Of a DNA stretch of 64,000 nucleotides, positions 23,191 through 30,462 are shown one piece after another; position 1 is the stretch's first letter; each line of letters opens with the position of its first letter. The position numbers were made by a program, and so were the translations under genes. The stretch is from Alphaproteobacteria bacterium (GTDB taxonomy: Bacteria > Pseudomonadota > Alphaproteobacteria > RF32 > CAG-239). The stretch is from contig JAFUSA010000009.1 of the NCBI GenBank assembly GCA_017480745.1, positions 58,770 to 122,769 on the forward strand, given 5' to 3'. The notes below the pieces were generated by a model. That model was given only the letters and a program-made list of their open reading frames with translations. It had not been told where the DNA came from and searched no databases.

Positions 23191-26100
23191 TTATTTTCTC
23201 CATTTTTTCGGCATCAATTTCTACGGCTTTATTTTGCAGATATTTTTGCAATAAGTCAAGATGATGATTTTGTTTCGGCAGATTAAATTTGTATAGTGCG
23301 TAGGCCTTATCTCCTTGTTTGTAAAAATAAATGTCAACATAATTGCCGTCTTCTATGAAAAAGGAAAGAATGTGTATAGGCTCAGTTAATTTAATCTCTG
23401 CCACATCAATAATCGGAGTATTAAGCAATAGTTTCATTATATGAGCATATTTATCTTCGGCGTTTGTTTGTAACGATTTACTTCCATCGATTCTTCCATA
23501 GCGCAAATCCCACAAATTGCTGTATGTCCACTTATGCCAGTCTAAATCCATATCTACAAAATCAGCACTTATTTCCCAAACTTGAAACTGATTTTCAAAA
23601 TTAATGTAAGCCGCTTTGGCTCCACGTCCGATATCAATATTTATATCGCCAAGATTAAATGTTTCTAACAATCCCGTATCGCTGTATAAACTTACTTTTA
23701 CGGCACGAGATTTTTCATCTTCAATCGGTAACAAATTAAACATGGCCAAGTTTTCTGCTTTATCAGACTTGCGGGCAAAATAACTTGCGTTTGCCAAAGT
23801 AGTTAATAAATGGCGTATTCTTTCCTGATACAACGGAAGTTTATCAAATTCCGATAAAATCCACATATTTTCTTTTTTAACAAAAGTAAGTGTTTGTTCA
23901 TGATTTTTGAGTTCTATTTTCTGCACATCATTAAGACGATTCGCTAATTGCGGAAAAACAATCTTGTTTTCATAATTATCAATACTGCTCAGATTTGTTA
24001 AGTGTGCGGAAATACATCCGATAGCTAACAACAAAAGACAAACAGCACTGAGTTGAAACAGCTTTTTATCTGCTCTTATGATATGCGGAAGGCTTAAATT
24101 TTTGCGTTTACGCCATAATGTGCAAACAAGCAAAATAAGCAATATTGTTGCCGGTATCGTGGCAATGTTAAACACGGCAATTTTATCGGCAATGGATTTT
24201 ATATCCTTAAACGCCTGATAGCGCAAGTCACTCAGTTCCTGTCGAGCTTTATCCAACTCACCACGTATTTTGGAAATTGCAGCCAATTCATCGGGAGTAA
24301 AGTTTTCCCGTTCTTCAAAATTCTTTTTACTCCACACTTCCTGCAAGGCTTGCTTAGCTTTATCGGTTTTTGCAAACAGAGCCATTTCCTGTTGTTTATA
24401 ATTCAGAGAATTGATACGGCGTAGTATTTCAATATCATCAAACCGACGAATTGTCGCCCGTTTCCCGCGCAAGGCAATTAAGGTATTGTCACCGCTCAAA
24501 TAGTCAATGGCATTAAGCAACAAATTTGCATTGTCAAATATATTACGGACATATTCATTTTCCAACAAAATTTCTTTATTCATCCAAAACGAATCATAAA
24601 GAAAATCGCTATCATTTATAACAATCAAATCAAACGGATTATCTTTTGTTTTTCCAATAACTTCCGCAGCGATTATTTTTTGATTGTTATCGGCTCTGAA
24701 ATATTCCAAAATTTCCTGCGGATTTAAGCCGTCAATAACAACATCTGAAGTCATAACAGATGAGATGTCACTGGCTTTTAAGAGTGGAGTAAATTCTATT
24801 TTTCCTTGTTCGTACGCCTCTTTTTCAGGCATAACAACCGAGGCGGAAGCCAACATTATTTCATGCAAAGATGAGGTTATCGGATGAAAAGGATTCATAT
24901 CATCTTTGCCAAGTCTAAATTGAATAACATCCTGAGTGAATGTCGGGTTTGTATTATAATCAACCGTTGCATCAACCGTAATGGAATTTTTTAAATCGGC
25001 TACTACATATTGCGGATAAAGTTTTATGTGCCAAAATTGTTCAAGTTCACCCAAATCAGAACTTTTTAAAGCACCTGTTGTGATAGTATATGAACGTGAA
25101 GCCTCATTTGCCGGATCTAATAAAACAATAATTTTTCCATTGTTTTGCGAATATTTTTTAATGGCTTCGATTATTTTAGGCGATAAATTTTGCGGATAGA
25201 GTAAAATTAAAACATCAAAATTATTATCGGCAAAATCTTGTTCGTTTTTGAGGCGGATTACATTATAATTTTCTTCCAAAACGCGCACTATTTCCCACGG
25301 ACTGTTAATTATTCCGTCATCGCCGGAAGAACCGAAAATTGACAGGTTTGTAAAAATACCGATATTTTTTTTCTGGAGCTCTAATTGGTAAATTTTACTG
25401 CTGATATCTTGTTCAAGCGAACCGAAGTTATTTTGTGCAAAATACGGTATTACGGCTTTGTTTTGTAAACTGTCCTCCAAAGTCAGCCCGAATAACGCAT
25501 TTTGATTTAAATCAATCAAAGGGATTGCCTGCACTCCGTTGGCCAAAGCTACATCTTCTTGTGTACTTAAAAATTTAGGATAGTAAACTTTATATTCAAA
25601 ATTGCCGTTTGAAGCAGCTTTGTATTTTTGTAATAATATGCGTATGTTATCAAATTTTTCGCGTAAGAGAGAATTACGTTTTTCCAAAACAGGCGAAAAA
25701 TATAATTTCGCAACCACCGGTTCCGGCAACGATTGCAGTATCTTAACCGTATTCTCGCTTAGGGTATAAAGTTTCTCTTGTGTAAAATCAAGCTGTTTAT
25801 CTTTGGTTAAGTTGTTTGCCAAAATATTAATTCCGAAAAATCCCAATAACAACATAATCCAAGCACATACAGTATATGTTTTGTCGGTTGATTTTAGCCA
25901 TCCGGAAGTGCCCGCCGTTTTAAAATTGACGATAAGTGTTGTTGTATAGTTGCAAAAAGCAATCAAAGAAATAAAAAAGATAAGATTGTTAAGTCCAAAC
26001 AAACCCTTGCTTAATGTGTTAAAATGCCGCAAAAAGCTAAATGAAGCAATAGTATCAACGAATGTGTCGTTTAAAAATAAACGAAAGAAACTTAAAATAT

Positions 26101-26641
26101 ATTCTACTCCGCTCCAAAAGAAAAATAAATTGGCAATAACCGCAAGCACTACGGCTATTACCTGACTTTTGGTTAATGCCGAAACTGTTTGTGCCACTGC
26201 CAACATACATCCTGAAAGCATAAATCCGCCGATGTATCCGAGTAAAATGACCATGTTATCCGGATTGCCCAATATATTTACACTCAACCAAAGCGGAAAA
26301 GTTAATATCAGCGCCAAACCGCAAAACAGCCAAGCGGCAAAAAACTTACCTAAAACCAAAGAGCTGATATCAATAGGCATGGTAGCAATTTGCACAATAG
26401 TTTTGTTATGAAATTCTTCTGCCCACAAACGCGAAGCTATGCCCGAAACAAACAACAGATAAAGCCACGGCAAAAATGTAAACATAGATAATAAATCTGC
26501 TTGTCCTCGATTGAAAAAATCACCGAAATAGATGGCAAAAGAGGCGTTCAACAATAAAAAACTAATTAAATAAACATACGCCAGCGGAGAAATAAAGTAA
26601 CGTTTCAATTCATTTTTGCAAACTGTCCATATTTTTTTCAT
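23171..26641 (-). CDS. Fused ABC-2 permease / GldG-like / DUF4340 protein
   Basis: This 1,156-residue protein fuses parts that are often separate. Residues 1–240 are an ABC-2 type permease with about six helices, GldF-like (WTVCKNELKRYFISPLAYVYL). About 265–830 is a GldG-like auxiliary region: a helix, then a large extracytoplasmic domain (LYTLSENTVKILQSLPEPV) and another helix near 830. About 860–1156 is a DUF4340-like domain (NYENKIVFPQLANRLNDVQKIELKN) after a further helix. With the adjacent ATPase it forms an exporter of unknown substrate. The ATPase gene ends one base before this start, and the 3' end overlaps the cation exporter gene. Confidence 0.85.
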   Translation of the reverse strand: MKKIWTVCKNELKRYFISPLAYVYLISFLLLNASFAIYFGDFFNRGQADLLSMFTFLPWLYLLFVSGIASRLWAEEFHNKTIVQIATMPIDISSLVLGKFFAAWLFCGLALILTFPLWLSVNILGNPDNMVILLGYIGGFMLSGCMLAVAQTVSALTKSQVIAVVLAVIANLFFFWSGVEYILSFFRLFLNDTFVDTIASFSFLRHFNTLSKGLFGLNNLIFFISLIAFCNYTTTLIVNFKTAGTSGWLKSTDKTYTVCAWIMLLLGFFGINILANNLTKDKQLDFTQEKLYTLSENTVKILQSLPEPVVAKLYFSPVLEKRNSLLREKFDNIRILLQKYKAASNGNFEYKVYYPKFLSTQEDVALANGVQAIPLIDLNQNALFGLTLEDSLQNKAVIPYFAQNNFGSLEQDISSKIYQLELQKKNIGIFTNLSIFGSSGDDGIINSPWEIVRVLEENYNVIRLKNEQDFADNNFDVLILLYPQNLSPKIIEAIKKYSQNNGKIIVLLDPANEASRSYTITTGALKSSDLGELEQFWHIKLYPQYVVADLKNSITVDATVDYNTNPTFTQDVIQFRLGKDDMNPFHPITSSLHEIMLASASVVMPEKEAYEQGKIEFTPLLKASDISSVMTSDVVIDGLNPQEILEYFRADNNQKIIAAEVIGKTKDNPFDLIVINDSDFLYDSFWMNKEILLENEYVRNIFDNANLLLNAIDYLSGDNTLIALRGKRATIRRFDDIEILRRINSLNYKQQEMALFAKTDKAKQALQEVWSKKNFEERENFTPDELAAISKIRGELDKARQELSDLRYQAFKDIKSIADKIAVFNIATIPATILLILLVCTLWRKRKNLSLPHIIRADKKLFQLSAVCLLLLAIGCISAHLTNLSSIDNYENKIVFPQLANRLNDVQKIELKNHEQTLTFVKKENMWILSEFDKLPLYQERIRHLLTTLANASYFARKSDKAENLAMFNLLPIEDEKSRAVKVSLYSDTGLLETFNLGDINIDIGRGAKAAYINFENQFQVWEISADFVDMDLDWHKWTYSNLWDLRYGRIDGSKSLQTNAEDKYAHIMKLLLNTPIIDVAEIKLTEPIHILSFFIEDGNYVDIYFYKQGDKAYALYKFNLPKQNHHLDLLQKYLQNKAVEIDAEKMEKIIELSRK

Positions 26642-26642
26642 T

Positions 26643-27371
26643 TTATTTTTCCTTTCCGGTTAAAATGCGAAAAGCTTCTGCCAAGTTTTTAGTTTTAGTT
26701 TGTTTCAGAATATCTTTCATGGTTCCGTCTGCCTTAATTTTTCCCGCATCCAAAACAATTATGCGATTGCAAACATTTTCAGCTTCTTCCAAAAGATGGG
26801 TTGAAATTATGACTGTTTTATCGGCAGCCATTTGTTTAATCAGGTTGCGGATATAGTCTTTTTGGTTGGGGTCAAGGCCGTCTGTCGGTTCATCGAGCAA
26901 TAAAATCGGCGGATTATGCAAAATACTCTGCGCAAAACCTACACGGCGCTGATAACCTTTGGAAAGTGTTTCGTTTTTTTGCTCTGCCACATTACCGATA
27001 TTTGCCGTGTCAATGGCTTTTAGCACCGCTTGTTTATTTAATCCTCGCAATTCAGCCATATATTGCAAAAACATTTTAACGCTCATATCATAATAAAGTG
27101 GCGAACCCTCTGGTAAAAAGCCGATATTTTTTTTGGCAAAAACAGGATGTTCGGCAATGTTTTTACCCATAATTTTAATACTACCGGAAGATGGTGCCAA
27201 AAATCCGGCAATCATATTCATTAAAGTTGATTTACCGGCACCGTTCGGACCCAACAAAGCAATAATATCACCTTTTTTTGCACAAAAGGAAATATTTGCG
27301 GAAGCTTGCAATGTTCCGTAATTTTTGCACAAATTTTTTACTTCTACGGTATTATTTTCGTTTGTTTTCAT
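26643..27371 (-). CDS. ABC transporter ATP-binding protein (GldA-like)
   Basis: This 242-residue ATPase energises the adjacent ABC-2 permease fusion. It has Walker A (GPNGAGKST, about residues 40–48), signature (LSKGYQRRVGFAQSI), Walker B (ILLLDEPTDGLDPNQ) and the H-loop (ISTHLLEEAENVC). The ATG follows a strong GGAGGAG site inside the end of the upstream AnmK-like gene (20-base overlap). The protein is short, with no extra C-terminal domain. Confidence 0.93.
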   Translation of the reverse strand: MKTNENNTVEVKNLCKNYGTLQASANISFCAKKGDIIALLGPNGAGKSTLMNMIAGFLAPSSGSIKIMGKNIAEHPVFAKKNIGFLPEGSPLYYDMSVKMFLQYMAELRGLNKQAVLKAIDTANIGNVAEQKNETLSKGYQRRVGFAQSILHNPPILLLDEPTDGLDPNQKDYIRNLIKQMAADKTVIISTHLLEEAENVCNRIIVLDAGKIKADGTMKDILKQTKTKNLAEAFRILTGKEK

Positions 27372-28461
27372 AAAACTCTCCTCCGGTTAAAGGTTCTGCC
27401 ACTCCTGTTGTAGACGGAAAAGTTATAGGTAATCCGTATGTTCGACGAATGGCATTAAATGCGGTATATATGGCACCAACGTGCTCAAAACCGGTATTAA
27501 AGCAAGTTATATTCTGCAAATTTCTCGGGGCAAAACATTGTTTGATAAAACGAACCAACGATGGATTTTTTGTTCCTTCGCCGGCCAAAAAAATATTGTG
27601 CGGAATTGCAGGTAAAAAATTTAGAGCGGCCTGATATATTGCCTCTGCAATAAAATTGGTGGCGGTGGCCGCTCCATCTTCCAATGTAAGACCTTCTAAA
27701 TGTTCTTTTTTATCGCTGAAACACAAAATATCCAAGGCTTTGGGCGGACGTTTGCGCAAGATTTTATGGTGTAACATTGTTTCAACTATTTGTTTATGAA
27801 CCTTGCCGGTGATGGCTAATTTACCATTATAATCCGTTTGCATGTTGGCATGGCGAAAAGTCCAGTCTTCAATCATTGCCAAACAAGGAGCGCAGTCAAA
27901 AGCCAATAATTCACCGGTTTCATTCACATAAATCAAACTGCACACCGTTTCTAAATCAATAAACAACGCCGGTTTTTCTATTTTTTGTCCCAAATAATTA
28001 AAAAAAGTCGGAGAAAGTGGAGCCGCCTGTCCGCAACAAAGTAAATCGGCTTTGTGAAAATGAGTTATAATTTGCCGTTGCAATCCGTCGGCGATATTAC
28101 TTCCGTCCTCTATTTGATAAGAACAGCGATTTTCAGCATCACAAAAAACGGTTAATCCGTCAACGCCTATTATATCTGCTTGATTTTCGTTTAAAAACTC
28201 TTTAATAACTTCAACATAAAAATCGCTCACTTCTTTGCGAACTTTTTGCACTTCAATATTATTTTCCAATTCGGCAAAACTCCGGTTACGTTGATTGATT
28301 AACGCGCGTATTTTTAAAGCCAAATTTTCCGGATAGTGGACAACAGATGTTTTTATGATTTGCGAAATATCTATTCCATCGCTGTTAATCAGAGCAATTT
28401 CCACCGAATTTAGCGATGCACTGCCAAAAACACCTAATGAATTTAAATTTTTTATCATCAT
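27352..28461 (-). CDS. Anhydro-N-acetylmuramic acid kinase-like protein (degenerate motifs)
   Basis: About 369 residues. The C-terminal half matches AnmK, the enzyme that recycles 1,6-anhydro-MurNAc from peptidoglycan: GQAAPLSPTFF, FLAGEGTKNPSLVRFI and RRTYGLPITFPSTTGVAEPLTGG. The N-terminal phosphate-binding motif, usually SGTSxDGxD, reads GSASLNSVEIA. The usual SHGQT histidine region reads GVDGLTV. The aspartate before GGQGAPL appears kept (KADLLCCGQAAPL). It may be an inactive or re-purposed relative, or have altered specificity. I placed the start at 28461, behind AGGAT; a TTG at 28482 is an alternative. It heads the minus-strand operon with the ABC exporter and the cation exporter. Confidence 0.72.
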   Translation of the reverse strand: MMIKNLNSLGVFGSASLNSVEIALINSDGIDISQIIKTSVVHYPENLALKIRALINQRNRSFAELENNIEVQKVRKEVSDFYVEVIKEFLNENQADIIGVDGLTVFCDAENRCSYQIEDGSNIADGLQRQIITHFHKADLLCCGQAAPLSPTFFNYLGQKIEKPALFIDLETVCSLIYVNETGELLAFDCAPCLAMIEDWTFRHANMQTDYNGKLAITGKVHKQIVETMLHHKILRKRPPKALDILCFSDKKEHLEGLTLEDGAATATNFIAEAIYQAALNFLPAIPHNIFLAGEGTKNPSLVRFIKQCFAPRNLQNITCFNTGFEHVGAIYTAFNAIRRTYGLPITFPSTTGVAEPLTGGEFYENKRK

Positions 28462-28475
28462 AAGCAAAATATCCT

Positions 28476-28503
28476 GTTGCAATTATCCCGAATTATGATA
28501 TTC
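28476..28503 (+). promoter_or_regulatory. Putative tyrS promoter
   Basis: TTGCAA, a 16-nt spacer and TATTCT lie 50 bases before the tyrS start. Confidence 0.5.
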
Positions 28504-28552
28504 TACCACCGGTTAAAATTTGGTATAGACAGCAAAAGGATTAAAAATAACT

Positions 28553-29803
28553 ATGACAAAATTTAAATCGGAATTCTTAAATATAATGCAAGAGCGTGGC
28601 TTTTATAATCAATGCACTAACGAAGAAGGTTTTGACGCCTATCTCTATGAATGCGAAAGCAAAGGTAAGCCTGCTGTTGGCTATTTAGGTTCCGATCCGA
28701 CAGGAGATAGTTTACATGTTGGGCATATTGTGCCGCTGATGATGTTACGTTGGTTTCAAAAGTGCGGTCATAAACCTATAACTTTGGTTGGTGGTGCTAC
28801 TGCGCGTATCGGCGATCCATCAGGTAAAGATAAATTGCGTCCGTTTTTGGATGAAGAAACGTTGCAACACAATGTTGTCGGCTTAAAAGAATCATTTTCC
28901 AAATTTTTACGTTTCGGAGATGGTCCGACAGATGCTTTTATGGTTGATAACTGGGATTGGTTTAAGGACATAAATTATTTATCTTTTTTGCGCGACATAG
29001 GTACTTGCTATTCGGTCAATCGTATGCTGACTATGGACAGTGTAAAGAGCCGTTTGGAGCGTGAGCAACCAATGTCATTCTTAGAATTTAACTACATGCT
29101 GTTGCAGGGGTATGATTTTTGTGTTTTGTTACAAAAATATGGTTGCCGTGCGCAAATAGCCGGAGCCGATCAATGGGGTAACATAACTTCGGGAACAGAA
29201 TTGGGGCGTCGTCGTTATGATACTGAGTTATTCGGTTTCACCAGCCCGATTATCACCGATTCGGCCGGCAAAAAAATGGGCAAATCGGAGGGCAATGCCG
29301 TATGGATAAATGAAGAAAAGTTGCCTTCATACAATTATTACCAATATTTCCGCAATATCGGCGATGCCGAGGTTAGTAAATGTTTGCGCATATTTACCGA
29401 TTTGCCGATGGATGAAATTCATCGTTTGGAAAAACTGCAAGATAAAGAAATTAATGAAGCTAAAAAAGTTTTGGCCTTTGAGGCTACTAAAATATGTCGT
29501 GGCTTGAATGCAGCCCAACAGGCGCAAGATACAGCGATTAAAACTTTTGAACAAGGAACGACAGGTGAAAATTTACCAACTTTGAATGCAGATTTAAATA
29601 GCGGTATAGGTGTTTTGGATGCCTTTTTACAGATAGGTTTTGTTGCCAGTAAAGGGGAAGCTCGCCGACTTATTAAACAGTCCGGATTAAAAATAAACGA
29701 TAAGCCGGTGGTTGATGAAAATTATGTAATTACCACTGCTGATTTGGTAGATGGAGCCGTTAAAATAGCTCAGGGGAAGAAAAAATTCGGTTTAATTAAA
29801 TAA
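28553..29803 (+). CDS. tyrS: Tyrosyl-tRNA synthetase
   Basis: TyrS charges tRNA-Tyr with tyrosine. The protein has 416 residues, with the class I HIGH motif as HVGH in GSDPTGDSLHVGH (about residues 47–59), AGADQWGNI, the KMSKS loop as KKMGKS, and a C-terminal S4 RNA-binding domain (ASKGEARRLIKQSGLKIND). It is a monocistronic unit, with a promoter-like sequence upstream and a strong terminator downstream. Confidence 0.97.
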   Translation: MTKFKSEFLNIMQERGFYNQCTNEEGFDAYLYECESKGKPAVGYLGSDPTGDSLHVGHIVPLMMLRWFQKCGHKPITLVGGATARIGDPSGKDKLRPFLDEETLQHNVVGLKESFSKFLRFGDGPTDAFMVDNWDWFKDINYLSFLRDIGTCYSVNRMLTMDSVKSRLEREQPMSFLEFNYMLLQGYDFCVLLQKYGCRAQIAGADQWGNITSGTELGRRRYDTELFGFTSPIITDSAGKKMGKSEGNAVWINEEKLPSYNYYQYFRNIGDAEVSKCLRIFTDLPMDEIHRLEKLQDKEINEAKKVLAFEATKICRGLNAAQQAQDTAIKTFEQGTTGENLPTLNADLNSGIGVLDAFLQIGFVASKGEARRLIKQSGLKINDKPVVDENYVITTADLVDGAVKIAQGKKKFGLIK

Positions 29804-29823
29804 AATTATTCTTTTGTTGAGTA

Positions 29824-29863
29824 AAATCCCCGATTCGCACTAAATAGAATCGAGGATTTTTGT
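29824..29863 (+). terminator. tyrS terminator
   Basis: A 13-bp stem with one C·A mismatch (AAATCCCCGATTC against GAATCGAGGATTT), a 10-nt loop and TTTTTG tail. Confidence 0.85.
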
Positions 29864-29947
29864 TGTTCTGAATTATAAATACAAGTATTGTGCTCTCTCT
29901 GTATCAACGGTGGTCTATTCAAAATATACCCAATGCAAAGAAAATTG

Positions 29948-29976
29948 TTGCATTCTGTCAAAAAATATGTTATACT
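29948..29976 (+). promoter_or_regulatory. Promoter of the small charged protein gene
   Basis: TTGCAT, a 17-nt spacer and TATACT. The spacer end and -10 (AAAATATGTTATAyT) are almost the same as in the promoter at 30400–30428. Confidence 0.7.
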
Positions 29977-29997
29977 TTGTCTATAATGGAGAAAAAA

Positions 29998-30270
29998 ATG
30001 GCATCGCGTAAAGCTAAATTTTTATTAAACGAGTTAAATCGGCAGGTGGAAGCTAAATTGCCGGAAGAGGAGCGTTTAGCGTTGGAACAAAGATATTCGA
30101 CAAGAGAAAATATGCAGCCACACGGTGCCGATTCGCATGGTTTGGAGCGTCAACAATTTGAACGTGAAGAACGACATCTTGAAAATCAGCGGATTCGCGA
30201 AAGCCGAAAGGAACTTGAACGAGCTTTGGAAATGTATCAGCGCACACGCAGTCGCCAAAGAGTTCGGTAA
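29998..30270 (+). CDS. Small highly charged helical protein
   Basis: I do not recognise this protein of about 90 residues. It is rich in Arg, Glu and Gln (ELNRQVEAKLPEEERLALEQ, ERQQFEREERHLENQ, RIRESRKELERALEMYQRT). It should be almost entirely alpha-helical, possibly coiled coil, with no signal peptide or membrane segment. The start at 29998 is set by GGAG seven bases upstream; an in-frame ATG at 29986 is an alternative. It forms its own transcription unit with promoter and terminator. A look-alike promoter drives the next gene, so the two may be co-expressed. Confidence 0.65.
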   Translation: MASRKAKFLLNELNRQVEAKLPEEERLALEQRYSTRENMQPHGADSHGLERQQFEREERHLENQRIRESRKELERALEMYQRTRSRQRVR

Positions 30271-30289
30271 AAATTTTGCAAAACAACAC

Positions 30290-30316
30290 AAACGGCCTGA
30301 TTAAAGGCCTTTTTTG
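30290..30316 (+). terminator. Terminator after the small charged protein gene
   Basis: GGCCT-GATTA-AGGCC-like stem followed by TTTTTT. Confidence 0.8.
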
Positions 30317-30399
30317 TGTATAAAAACACATAATTTTTCTGCATATCTGCTTGTAATAACGAATTTTTTACTATTCTTAAAATAAAATGCAAAAAACTG

Positions 30400-30428
30400 T
30401 TGCAAAAATTGACAAAATATGTTATATT
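30400..30428 (+). promoter_or_regulatory. Promoter of the 957-residue protein gene
   Basis: TTGCAA, a 17-nt spacer and TATATT, 35 bases before the start codon. Confidence 0.7.
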
Positions 30429-30462
30429 GCCAAAAAATAGAACACTAAAAGGAGAATTTGAG

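Noticed and set aside
30400..30462. Upstream start for the 957-residue protein
   Set aside because: The stretch coincides with a -35/-10 promoter, and AAAGGAG precedes the ATG at 30463.
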